A stretch of DNA of 64,000 nt. Origin: Dyadobacter sp. MSC1_007. Its GTDB lineage: Bacteria > Bacteroidota > Bacteroidia > Cytophagales > Spirosomataceae. Shown piece after piece: positions 15,536 to 24,431 of the stretch. A program made the translations under genes and the position numbers. Location of the stretch: assembly GCF_023667495.1 (NCBI RefSeq), contig NZ_JAMOZL010000007.1:405286-469285 (forward strand), given 5' to 3'. Numbering within the stretch: position 1 is the first letter of the stretch; the number at the start of each line of letters is the position of its first letter. The notes beneath the pieces were generated by a model that did not search any database, was not told the DNA's origin, and saw nothing but the letters and a program-made list of their open reading frames with translations.

Positions 15536-18178
15536 TCATTCGCTTCGCAAACTTTTTGCGGGATTCATCAAAGCCGTCCGTACAGATTGAAAACTCACTG
15601 TCAGAAAGGCTATTAAAACAGCAAGTAAGGCGGCTTGCAGGAATGTGAATGCGCTGATACTGATGCGGTAAGGATAGTTTTGGAGCCATTTATCGATGGT
15701 GTAATAGGCCAGAGGAAATGCAAAAATGAAGGAAATGCAGACGAGCTTCAGAAAATCGGACGTCAGTAACCGGGCAATGCTTGCGACCGAAGCGCCCATG
15801 ACCTTGCGGATACCAACCTCCTTATTACGCCGCTCAGCGGCAAGCGTGGCCAGTCCGAACAGCCCGATGCAGGAAATGAAAATGGTCAGAACCGTGCCGA
15901 AGAGCATGATCTGCCTCCATTTGGCCTCAGATTCATAACGTTTCATATTCTCATCATCCATGAATTTATAGGAGTAGGGGTTGAGCGGGAATAGTCGCGT
16001 GTAAGTTTCCGCAATGTGCCGGAGACTGGTAGTTTCAGTGCCGGGCTTGATCTTGACGAAAAACCTTCCATATGCATTGCCGGGCTTCATCGTGAAGAGT
16101 TGCGGGCCGATTTTTTCGCTCAGATCGGCAAAATGATAGTCCTTAACTACGCCGACAACCGAGTATTTCGCATTGTCATACCAGAAATCCACAATTTGCC
16201 CGATAGGGTCTTTCCAGCCAGCTTGTTTGACAAACGCCTCGTTCACCAGTACAGAGCGTGTAGAGTCGGCCGGAAATGCAGGTGAGAAATTGCGCCCTTT
16301 TACGACCGGGACCCGAATGGCAGGCAAGTAATCGGGATCCACCGTCTCATAAGTAAACTGAATTTCTGTGTCTCCGTTCACCTTTCCCATTGTATTCCAG
16401 CGGCCGCCGTTCTTAGGCGCAACGGCGATAATGTTTGGATCTTTTTCCAGCTCCTGTTTAAGCAGGTGTACTTGTTCTCTGGTAAGATTGGACTTTTCAA
16501 CCATGATCAGATGCTCGTCGTCGTATCCCAGATCTTTATTAATCAGATAATTAAATTGGGAATTGATTGTAAGCGTACCGATGATTAGGAAGGAAGCAAT
16601 CGAAAATTGAAGTACTACCAGGGATGTCTGTAAATAGTTCTTGCCCGAAAGCTGCATCCGGTTGTAGAGTGTTTTGACTGGATTATAGCCAGACAATACA
16701 ATGGCCGGATAAAACCCAGCCAGCAAACCGGTAGCCAGAAAAAGGGCCATATAACCCGCCACCAGCTTCGCATCGAAAAGGTACGAAAGATCCAGGGCCT
16801 TATTGGAAAGCTGATTAAAGGTGGGCAATGTAAGCTCGACGAGAACGAGCGCAAAAATGAATGCAGCCATACAGAGCAGAAAGGATTCGCCAAGAAACTG
16901 GATAATCAACTGCCCGCGCCCGCTTCCGACCACCTTGCGGATGCCAATTTCTTTGGCACGTTTCAATGACCGTGCGACGGTCAGGTTTACGAAATTGATA
17001 CAGGCGATCAGTAGTATAAAAATCGCAATGCCTGTCAGAATGTAGGTCAACTTCGGATCGCTGTGACCCACCAGCCCGTTATCGGAAGGTAATTCGGCGC
17101 TCAGGTGCATATCGGTAAAGGGCTGAAGCGTGTATTGTTTCTTGTCCTTCATTCCGTATTTTTCGGCTACTTCCTTAATGGCTTCTTTCGCGTCTGCATT
17201 GTAAACCAGGTTCATCTTCCTCTCTACCCGGGCCATGTCCGCTCCGGGAGTGACCAGCACGAAGGTATTCATGAAAGTGTTGAACCAGTTGGTAGCGCGC
17301 TGTATTTCGCCGGGACCGATGACCATCGGTATGAGGATATCGAACTTAATGGACGAGTTTTGAGGAGATTTCCGGGCCACGCCGGTGACGGTATAGGGTT
17401 CAAATCTTGCGTCTTTATCAAAGCTGTCTTTCATCAAAACCGTTTTTCCGAGCACATTCTTGCTTCCGAAATGCTTTTCTGCCATTTCTTCGGACATTAC
17501 CACTGACCGCGGTTCTCTCAATGCAGTTTTTGGATCACCACTCAGCAACGGAAAGGAGAATACGGAAAAGAATGTTGAATCAACACGAAAGATTTCTTCA
17601 CTTTTGATTTCATTACCTTTTTTAATGTCGTTGCGGTGCCCATGGTAGCGCACAAATGCCTGGATTTCGGGCACGCCGGCAGCAAATTTCGGCCCGGCCA
17701 CATATCCCGTGTTTCCCATCACGCCCACCTGCTTTCCTGCGGGGGAAATGTATTTGTTTGTGATGCGATAGATATTCGGATTGTTGGCGTGAAACTGATC
17801 AAAACTTACCTCGTCTTTGGTATAGAGCAAAATCAACATGGCGGCAGCAAGCCCAATGCTCAGACCTATCACATTGATAAACGAATAGACCTTATTATAG
17901 GCCAAAGTCCGCCGGGCGATTGTGAAGTAATTACGGATCATATCATGGCTGAGTAAAAAAGTGAATGGATAGCAGGACTTTTGTCTTTTGATGTACCGCC
18001 ATTTCAGAAAACCTAATGCTTCGCGCCAGTATTGCAGCCGGGCTCTTCGCTCACCGACTTTGCCTACCTGGTAATCAAATTCTTCGTGCAGGTCACCGAG
18101 GACAGATTCCAACAAGTGTGGGGCGCAAAACAGGCTTAGGAGCTTGTCGGCCCAGGAAGGGGGATGAGGTGCATTCAT
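15536..18178 (-). CDS. ABC transporter permease with N-terminal permease-prefix domain
   Basis: The protein is about 880 residues from the ATG at 18178 (MNAPHPPSWADKLLSLFC). The first 85 residues form the soluble prefix domain seen on permeases paired with PadR regulators (ESVLGDLHEEFDYQ). Then comes the MacB/FtsX design: MIRNYFTIARRTLAYNKVYSFINVIG with the first helix, LIACINFVNLTVARSLKRAKEIGIRKVVG, and a C-terminal unit with AAERRNKEVGIRKVMGA. Start choice: its ATG overlaps the TGA of the PadR gene in an ATGA junction, so the two are translationally coupled. This pairing suggests that PadR controls its own permease. Substrate unknown. Confidence 0.93.
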   Translation of the reverse strand: MNAPHPPSWADKLLSLFCAPHLLESVLGDLHEEFDYQVGKVGERRARLQYWREALGFLKWRYIKRQKSCYPFTFLLSHDMIRNYFTIARRTLAYNKVYSFINVIGLSIGLAAAMLILLYTKDEVSFDQFHANNPNIYRITNKYISPAGKQVGVMGNTGYVAGPKFAAGVPEIQAFVRYHGHRNDIKKGNEIKSEEIFRVDSTFFSVFSFPLLSGDPKTALREPRSVVMSEEMAEKHFGSKNVLGKTVLMKDSFDKDARFEPYTVTGVARKSPQNSSIKFDILIPMVIGPGEIQRATNWFNTFMNTFVLVTPGADMARVERKMNLVYNADAKEAIKEVAEKYGMKDKKQYTLQPFTDMHLSAELPSDNGLVGHSDPKLTYILTGIAIFILLIACINFVNLTVARSLKRAKEIGIRKVVGSGRGQLIIQFLGESFLLCMAAFIFALVLVELTLPTFNQLSNKALDLSYLFDAKLVAGYMALFLATGLLAGFYPAIVLSGYNPVKTLYNRMQLSGKNYLQTSLVVLQFSIASFLIIGTLTINSQFNYLINKDLGYDDEHLIMVEKSNLTREQVHLLKQELEKDPNIIAVAPKNGGRWNTMGKVNGDTEIQFTYETVDPDYLPAIRVPVVKGRNFSPAFPADSTRSVLVNEAFVKQAGWKDPIGQIVDFWYDNAKYSVVGVVKDYHFADLSEKIGPQLFTMKPGNAYGRFFVKIKPGTETTSLRHIAETYTRLFPLNPYSYKFMDDENMKRYESEAKWRQIMLFGTVLTIFISCIGLFGLATLAAERRNKEVGIRKVMGASVASIARLLTSDFLKLVCISFIFAFPLAYYTIDKWLQNYPYRISISAFTFLQAALLAVLIAFLTVSFQSVRTALMNPAKSLRSE

Positions 18179-18513
18179 ATCTCGAGTGCGATTGTAAAGG
18201 GTTTTGCAAGACGCGACCACAGATTTTCACGCACTTCCCTGATCTGGGCCAATGTACGCTCCCCGTAGGCAGTTACCGTGTACAGCCGTTTGCGCCGCCC
18301 GCCGCGTTCTGCAGTGGGCTCGCTCATGTCGGATTTGACCATTCCTTTTTCTTCCAAACGCTGTAAAGCTGAGTGGATCTGGTTGAGCCTCGCCGGACGA
18401 CCGGTACGTTCTGTGATTTCATGCATGAGTGCCACGCCATATGCGCTACCGGCGAGAGCTGCGGCGGTCAGCAAGACGATTTCTTCAAATTCTCCAAGAT
18501 ATGCCCTGTTCAT
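18175..18513 (-). CDS. PadR family transcriptional regulator
   Basis: A 112-residue winged-helix regulator: LGEFEEIVLLTAAALAGSAYGVALMHEITERTGRPARLNQIHSALQRLEEKGMVKSD followed by the beta-wing (GGRRKRLYTVTAYGERTLAQIREV), typical of PadR. These bind ligands or sense envelope stress and usually repress neighbouring transporter genes. The TGA stop overlaps the ATG of the downstream permease. A sigma54-like box (18540-18556) and a palindrome (18633-18649) lie upstream. Confidence 0.92.
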   Translation of the reverse strand: MNRAYLGEFEEIVLLTAAALAGSAYGVALMHEITERTGRPARLNQIHSALQRLEEKGMVKSDMSEPTAERGGRRKRLYTVTAYGERTLAQIREVRENLWSRLAKPFTIALEI

Positions 18514-18539
18514 TGTCGTTGATTAGTTCCATATTTGCT

Positions 18540-18556
18540 GATCAAATAGTTTGCCA
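18540..18556 (-). promoter_or_regulatory. Sigma54-like promoter for padR-permease unit
   Basis: On the minus strand CTGGCAAACTATTTGAT has a TGGCA -24 box; the -12 position reads GA instead of GC. It matches the other two permease promoters over TGGCA-RR-CTATTT. Confidence 0.5.
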
Positions 18557-18632
18557 GGTGAAAAATTGATAGATAATGATCTATTATATAGTCAGTTAAT
18601 GTATTTAATTGATTGTCGTAGGTGTTCATTTG

Positions 18633-18649
18633 CGGACATTCAATGTCCG
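18633..18649. promoter_or_regulatory. Palindrome CGGACATT-c-AATGTCCG, candidate activator site
   Basis: The arms 18633-18640 and 18642-18649 are perfect complements. The half-site AATGTCC is the one seen before the other two permease genes. The site lies 78-94 bp upstream of the -24 box on the minus strand. Confidence 0.5.
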
Positions 18650-18806
18650 GGTTTACAGAGGAGACACACGTTCCAGCGATTCGGCTTTACATGACGATAA
18701 ATAAGAAAAACAAAATATTTACTTCTTTTTATACCAAAAGTGCAACATAATCGCCCAATATTGTGTCGGTACTCTTAAGTCCTAAACTCAACCGACATCT
18801 ATTGCC

Positions 18807-19994
18807 ATGAATTTTAAGCTATTTCTGCTTGGCGTGCTATTGATATGTATTCCAATTTTTCGCCAGGATTTTTTTGTCAGCCATTTCACTGTTTTTCCGC
18901 TTTATTTTGTCTTTTTCCCCGTCGGTATAGTCGTGTTGCTTTGGTCGGTTTCCGTGGGGAAATTGAAGCGGTTGTATTTATTGTTAGGTATCTGCGCCGC
19001 CATTGAGATCGCACTGATCGGAAGCATTATCTATATGGCTCGTTACCAGCGTTTCGAGCCGCTTTCGGAAAGGTATTTCTTGTGGATGCGTGAACAGTAC
19101 GGCTTTTTTAAAAGTACTACCAACTTTGATGCAAACCTGTCCCAGCACGACTCATTAATGGGATATCGTTTCCGACCAGGTATCATTGGAAGGTTTACCA
19201 ATCCTGAGTTTAATGTTGAAATCAAGACGAATTCACTGGGCGTGCGCGATGACGAAGCCAGCCTTCAAAACCCGTCCATTGTAGTGTTAGGCGATTCGCA
19301 CGGGATGGGCTGGGGTGTAGAACAACAAGAGCGTTTTTCGGAAGTGCTTGAAAAACAGCTCAATATAAAAGTCCTCAATACTGCCATTACTTCCTATGGG
19401 ACGCACCGGGAAGCCAAGTTGCTTAACCAGGTTGATCTGGATTCTTGCAAGCTCGTCATCATCCAATACTGCGATAATGACCTGGATGAGAACCGGGTGA
19501 ATTTTCCCAATCCGCAAAAGTCGGCAATAGATGCCCGCGCTTTTGAGGTGGCTGGGAAGCAGAATACAATCAACAAAACTTATTATCCTTTCAAAGGTAT
19601 TTTCCTGAGTCTTCGCTCGCTGATTACAAATGCGATGAAGAAAAGTCCACCTTCCAGCCCCGTGGCCTCTGCCCAAAAAGTTGCCAATGATTCCAACACC
19701 AAATTGGAGCACGCAGAAGCCTTTTTTCCTTATTTGGATCGGATCAGAAGCGTATATAAAGGACCTATCGTAATTTTCGACCTGGGCGTTTATAACCATC
19801 CCATAGTGGAAGAATTTGAGACATACCAGGCAACGCATCCTACCCAGGATATCTATTTTTTTAATGTTCATCCTTTGTTGGGGCAACGAGAATACTTCAC
19901 CATTGATGACCATATCAATGCAGCAGGTCACACCAAAATAGGCCTTGCATTAGCTGATTACATTCAAAAGAACGATTGGTTGAGGAAGCCTTGA
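18807..19994 (+). CDS. Membrane-anchored SGNH hydrolase-like protein
   Basis: A 395-residue protein with three hydrophobic helices in the first 80 residues and an extracytoplasmic SGNH domain. The GDS block is IVVLGDSHGMGWG (about residue 162) and the C-terminal acid-histidine pair is in TIDDHINAAGHTKIG. The order resembles AlgJ/AlgX- and DltD-like proteins that add or remove acyl groups on exopolysaccharides, but the fold is shared widely. No polysaccharide genes are near. It stands alone: upstream lies 290 bp without genes, downstream a separate small exported protein. Confidence 0.75.
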   Translation: MNFKLFLLGVLLICIPIFRQDFFVSHFTVFPLYFVFFPVGIVVLLWSVSVGKLKRLYLLLGICAAIEIALIGSIIYMARYQRFEPLSERYFLWMREQYGFFKSTTNFDANLSQHDSLMGYRFRPGIIGRFTNPEFNVEIKTNSLGVRDDEASLQNPSIVVLGDSHGMGWGVEQQERFSEVLEKQLNIKVLNTAITSYGTHREAKLLNQVDLDSCKLVIIQYCDNDLDENRVNFPNPQKSAIDARAFEVAGKQNTINKTYYPFKGIFLSLRSLITNAMKKSPPSSPVASAQKVANDSNTKLEHAEAFFPYLDRIRSVYKGPIVIFDLGVYNHPIVEEFETYQATHPTQDIYFFNVHPLLGQREYFTIDDHINAAGHTKIGLALADYIQKNDWLRKP

Positions 19995-20158
19995 TCGTTT
20001 AGCGATCGCGTCGTATAGGGTAAGGCGTTATTTAAAGCAACCGGTTAAGTCGCGGAAACCTATCTTCCTGGTGATTACCATGCCGTTATCTGCCTGAATT
20101 TGTTTTTATTTGCAGATGAACGTCCATTGCTTTTCTAACTTTAAACTTCTGATTCAAC

Positions 20159-20530
20159 ATGAAAACAAAGTATTACTTTTTGATGGTTATCGCGATTGGC
20201 ATCTTTTCAATTGCGGCAAAAAAAGCAGTTACAGCCGACGACCTGGTTGGTACCTGGAAATACCTGATCAGCGACGTTCCAGCTGAATACGAATCGGGTT
20301 TTTTTATATTTGAGCAAAAGGAGAACAAAACGGTGGGATACGTTGAGGCCTCTGAAAAGCAAGAGGTGAAGGAGTTGACCGTTGATCAGGGAAAGGTCAC
20401 ATTTAGCACCGAAAACCAGAACGGCGTCTTCAAATACAGCCTCATGCAAAAAGGCGATACTTTAACTGGAGTAATTTCATCCCAGTACGGAGATTTCCCA
20501 ATCAAAGCCGTCAAGCAAGCCGCGAAGTAA
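20159..20530 (+). CDS. Small exported lipocalin-like protein, unknown function
   Basis: A 123-residue protein with a short hydrophobic leader (YYFLMVIAIGIFSIAA) and a body of predicted beta strands: DDLVGTWKYLISDVP at the start and GVFKYSLMQKGDTLTGVISSQYGDFPIKAVK at the end. The opening resembles lipocalin-like proteins of Bacteroidota. A clear terminator follows 28 bases after the stop, so it is the end of a transcript. Confidence 0.72.
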   Translation: MKTKYYFLMVIAIGIFSIAAKKAVTADDLVGTWKYLISDVPAEYESGFFIFEQKENKTVGYVEASEKQEVKELTVDQGKVTFSTENQNGVFKYSLMQKGDTLTGVISSQYGDFPIKAVKQAAK

Positions 20531-20557
20531 GGTTATTTGTAGTTTGATATGGAAAAG

Positions 20558-20591
20558 ATGCCTGCAAGCCGGTGGTTTGCGGGCATTTTTG
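20558..20591 (+). terminator. Rho-independent terminator
   Basis: ATGCCTGCAA (20558-20567) pairs with TTGCGGGCAT (20577-20586, one mismatch), then TTTTTG. Confidence 0.82.
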
Positions 20592-20714
20592 TTGCACTTC
20601 CAAGTAACTTTCTACAGAGTGTTGTCCCCCCACTACGAAATTTTCAATCAAAAACAACGGTAAGGACACCGTGCCACCTTCTTTGAATTTTATAACAACC
20701 AACCTAAACTCCTT

Positions 20715-22367
20715 ATGAGCAAATACATACTGCTGACGTTTCTTTTTTTGATTTCTGCATTAATAACGAAAGGTCAAAAAGGCCCGCTGGAAAATGTAGT
20801 AATCACCTCCGAAAAAGGCAAAATCGAGGTATCCGTTGGTGCAAACGGCGAATTGCATTTAAATGTACCTCCAAAGGACATTGCTAAATATAAAGCTGCC
20901 GGATTGGTGCATTACAATGATTTCGGTGCCAAAGGTGACGGTAAAACGGATGATATAGACGCTATCGCGGCGACCCACGCATTTGCTAACCTGCATGGAC
21001 TTTTGGTGAAAGCCAACGACGGTGCCACCTACTACATTGGCGGGAAAGAGCGCACGGCGGTTATTCAGACGGATACTGATTTCGGCAAGTCGGCTTTCAT
21101 GATCGACGATACAGAAGTGCAAAATCGCAATGCATCTGTTTTTATGGTTGGTTCAGGACTAAAATCATTCAAGCTCGAAAAGATATCTTCTCTAAAAAGA
21201 AACCAGAAAAAAATCGACGCGTCTTTGCCGGGACCATGTCTGATCACAGTTACGAATGCCAATGTGAAACAATACATCCGGTTTGGGCTCAATCAAAACA
21301 ATGGCTCTTCGCAAACCGATATATTCGTTGTCGATAAAAGCGGAAATGTGGATATGAATGCTCCGATCATCTGGGATTTTGACCAGATCACGGAAATTAC
21401 GGCTCTTCCCATTGACGAAAAGCAGTTGAAGATTACAGGCGGACGTTTCACTACCATTGCCAATAAGGCCGAATCAAAATACACCTATTATAACAGAAAT
21501 ATTGCGATCCGGCGGTCTAATGTCGTTTTGGAAGGACTGGAACACCGCATTACTGGCGAGGGTGATCAGGGGGCTCCTTATGGAGGGTTCATCAACATTG
21601 GCGACTGTGCCCATGTGACCGTAAAAAATACAATCCTGACCGGACACAAGACATATAGCACCATTGGAGCAGCCGGCAAGCCCGTCACGATGGGCACCTA
21701 CGATCTTTCTGCCAATCGTGCGGTTAATATATCTTTCGTGAATTGCACCCAGACTAACGACATCAACGACAATACCTACTGGGGTATTCTGGGGTCCAAT
21801 TTCTGCAAAAACATGCTTTACGACCATTGTATCCTCTCCCGGTTCGATGCGCATCAGGGAGTTGCCAATGCCACCATCCGCAACTCGACGCTGGGGCACA
21901 TGGGAATCAATGCTATTGGGAGCGGACTTTTGCTGATAGAGAATTCTACCATAAAAGGCAGGAGCATTGTCAACCTGCGCTCGGACTATGGCAGTACATG
22001 GCAGGGAGAGGTGGTGATCCGCAACTGTGTTTTTGTGCCTTCAAATGGCAAGCCGGTTAGTGCTTCCCTCATTAACGGGTCCTATTCTGGTCGGCATAAC
22101 TTCGGCTACACTTGCTATATGCCGGAGAAAATCACAATTGAAAACCTCCGTATTGAAGATTCCCAGCATCCTGAAAACTATCAGGGGCCTGCAATTTTCA
22201 CCAACTTCAATCCGGAGATAACTGACGATTCCTATCAGGAGAAATTTCCTTATGTTAAGACTAAGGAAGTCATTCTCAGGAACGTAACCACGGCAAGCGG
22301 GAAAGCTGTGCGGGTTAGCGATAATGCAGTGATGTTTAAGGACGTCAAGGTTCTGGCCGGGAAGTGA
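20715..22367 (+). CDS. Exported right-handed beta-helix protein (pectate lyase-like)
   Basis: A 550-residue protein with a signal peptide (MSKYILLTFLFLISALITKGQ). The motif YNDFGAKGDGKTDDIDAIAATHAFAN (about residues 70-95) is the hallmark opening of pectate-lyase-3/glycoside-hydrolase-28-like beta-helices. Downstream are beta-helix turns (VTVKNTILTGH, VNISFVNCTQTNDIN, ATIRNSTLGHMGINAIGSG, GEVVIRNCVF). This suggests binding or cleavage of polysaccharides at the cell surface, with no substrate evident. No SusC/SusD pair is adjacent. Confidence 0.8.
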   Translation: MSKYILLTFLFLISALITKGQKGPLENVVITSEKGKIEVSVGANGELHLNVPPKDIAKYKAAGLVHYNDFGAKGDGKTDDIDAIAATHAFANLHGLLVKANDGATYYIGGKERTAVIQTDTDFGKSAFMIDDTEVQNRNASVFMVGSGLKSFKLEKISSLKRNQKKIDASLPGPCLITVTNANVKQYIRFGLNQNNGSSQTDIFVVDKSGNVDMNAPIIWDFDQITEITALPIDEKQLKITGGRFTTIANKAESKYTYYNRNIAIRRSNVVLEGLEHRITGEGDQGAPYGGFINIGDCAHVTVKNTILTGHKTYSTIGAAGKPVTMGTYDLSANRAVNISFVNCTQTNDINDNTYWGILGSNFCKNMLYDHCILSRFDAHQGVANATIRNSTLGHMGINAIGSGLLLIENSTIKGRSIVNLRSDYGSTWQGEVVIRNCVFVPSNGKPVSASLINGSYSGRHNFGYTCYMPEKITIENLRIEDSQHPENYQGPAIFTNFNPEITDDSYQEKFPYVKTKEVILRNVTTASGKAVRVSDNAVMFKDVKVLAGK

Positions 22368-22495
22368 TGCCGGTTCCGCGATAGTTGTCAGATTCTTTGC
22401 CACTAAATCAAACTATTTGCTTCCACCCTATTTTTTGAATAAATTCGATAGCCTGCCCACTTCATTAAGTTGCGTACCCCCTCTTCCTCTTCAGC

Positions 22496-24430
22496 ATGAC
22501 AAACGGATTTTTTCGGGCGCTATGCGCGGCCGTAGTGATTTTGATCTCCGCTGCTATTTTCCGTCCGGATGGTGGAAAGAAAATAAGCGCAGCCCAGCAG
22601 GCAGGCGAAGTTTACCTGAATGAAATGCATCGGCTCGACTCCCTGCTGATTGCCTACCCGAACTACTTTTTGGATAGCAACTACACTGCCAGGTTTCGCG
22701 TTTATACCGAGCTTGCCCGTCAGTTCAAGCGCGTGGAGCTCTTCTTTCTGTATTTTTATCCTGAACAGGCATACTCCACGATGTGGCAGCCGATCCAGTC
22801 GACCAAGCAACCGGCTGGGCCGCCATTGCCGGATAATTTTTTGATTGCGGGGCCTTTTGGTGTTGATGCGGACTCTGTTGTCGCTAAAAGAAGTAAGACA
22901 AGCCGTGACTTTGAAAAAATGTTCATTACCCGCGCCGCGAATAATTTCCGGGCGACAATGGCTGAAACGCAATATGAAAAAGGTATTCCGCAAATTACGG
23001 ACGGTCAGCTCATGGAAGCGCTGAAACTGCAATTGTTCAACGTCAGTAGCGTGGGGCTTGGTAATGGTGATTTTCAGCTGAATCCCGTCAATTTGCCGTG
23101 TGTCCAGGCCGAAATGGAAGTTTGGAGCAAAGTCATGCGGATTTATCTGGCGCAGCTTCCCAAGTCTTCCAAAAAACTCAAAAGCCAGGTTGAAGATTTG
23201 CTGGGCAAGACTGAGAAATATCTGGCTGTAAATACTGATTTCGACTCATTCAATCGGATGGAGTTCTTAACCGGGTATCTCAATCCACTTTCCGCCCATT
23301 TGGCTACTGTAAGAAAAACGTTGAATATTCCTGCCAATCCCCGCTTTGCGGCACTCAATCCGGAAGCCAACAGTCTGTTTGAAGCAGATATTTTCAATTT
23401 GTCCTTCTTCATGCCGGATAGCAATGCCACCCTTTTCAAGGAACGCTCCGAACTGGGTAAGGTCCTGTTTTTCGATCCAATTCTTTCAGACAACAATGAG
23501 CGTTCCTGCGCATCTTGTCACAAACCTGAAATGGCATTTACCGACGGTTTGGGGAAAAGTATAAGCTTCACCCTCGGTCAGTTGCCCCGCAATGCACCGA
23601 CCGTCATCAATTCGGTTTTTCAGCCATCGCAGTTTTGGGATTCGCGTGTCAATTCGCTTGAAGACCAGGCGGATTCGGTGATCATGAACCCTAACGAAAT
23701 GCACGGGACATCATTTGAGATCGTGACTGAACGCATTACCGCCAGCGAAGAATACATCCGGCTTTTCAACAAAGCATTTCCTGAAACGGTGAAACATGGG
23801 ATTTCCCGAAAACACATTAAAAGTGCGATTGCGTCCTATGAAAGGACTTTGGTCGGCCTTAATTCGCGGTTTGACAAATATATGAGAGGTGAGAAAACAG
23901 CTTTGAACACGCAGGAAATTAACGGTTTCAATGTTTTCATGGGCAAAGGACGCTGCGGAAGCTGCCATTATGCACCGTTGTTTAATGGTACCCTGCCGCC
24001 TCACTTTACCATTTCCGATCATCGCAGTTTGGGTGTGCCTGTGAAGGATACAATGAGCAAGTACGAACTCGATGCGGACATTGGTTTGCAGCATTCCAGG
24101 CGGAATCCATTGTTTAAGGCTTCATTCAAAGTCCCGACTGTCAGAAATGCGGCCCTCACAGCGCCATACATGCATAATGGCATTTACCGATCGCTCGATC
24201 AGGTTGTTGAATTCTATAATCACGGGGCAGGCAATAAATTTGGATTCAGGATCTTTCTGTCCATTCTTCCCGACTCTTTAAACCTGAGCGAGACGGAAAA
24301 GAAAGACCTTATTTCCTTCGTACATGCACTCACCGACACCTCGGGCACAAGTGCGAGGCCGAGGTATTTGCCGGAAATAAAAGGAAAGCATGCCGTATTG
24401 AATGATCGGGTTGTCGGAGGTAAATTTTAG
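22496..24430 (+). CDS. Di-haem cytochrome c peroxidase / MauG-like protein with long N-terminal domain
   Basis: A 644-residue exported protein. After a signal peptide (about residues 1-24) comes roughly 290 residues of mainly helical sequence, then a di-haem peroxidase core: first haem site CASCHKPEMAFTDG (about residue 338), LPRNAPTVINSVF and WDSRVNSLEDQADSVIMNPNEM, second haem site CGSCHYAPLFNG (about residue 486), and VPTVRNAALTAPYMHNGIYRSLDQVVEFYNHG. Family members reduce hydrogen peroxide in the periplasm or carry out long-range oxidation of a partner. The N-terminal extension is the unusual part. It converges with the dipeptidase gene, 1 base apart. Confidence 0.9.
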   Translation: MTNGFFRALCAAVVILISAAIFRPDGGKKISAAQQAGEVYLNEMHRLDSLLIAYPNYFLDSNYTARFRVYTELARQFKRVELFFLYFYPEQAYSTMWQPIQSTKQPAGPPLPDNFLIAGPFGVDADSVVAKRSKTSRDFEKMFITRAANNFRATMAETQYEKGIPQITDGQLMEALKLQLFNVSSVGLGNGDFQLNPVNLPCVQAEMEVWSKVMRIYLAQLPKSSKKLKSQVEDLLGKTEKYLAVNTDFDSFNRMEFLTGYLNPLSAHLATVRKTLNIPANPRFAALNPEANSLFEADIFNLSFFMPDSNATLFKERSELGKVLFFDPILSDNNERSCASCHKPEMAFTDGLGKSISFTLGQLPRNAPTVINSVFQPSQFWDSRVNSLEDQADSVIMNPNEMHGTSFEIVTERITASEEYIRLFNKAFPETVKHGISRKHIKSAIASYERTLVGLNSRFDKYMRGEKTALNTQEINGFNVFMGKGRCGSCHYAPLFNGTLPPHFTISDHRSLGVPVKDTMSKYELDADIGLQHSRRNPLFKASFKVPTVRNAALTAPYMHNGIYRSLDQVVEFYNHGAGNKFGFRIFLSILPDSLNLSETEKKDLISFVHALTDTSGTSARPRYLPEIKGKHAVLNDRVVGGKF

Positions 24431-24431
24431 T

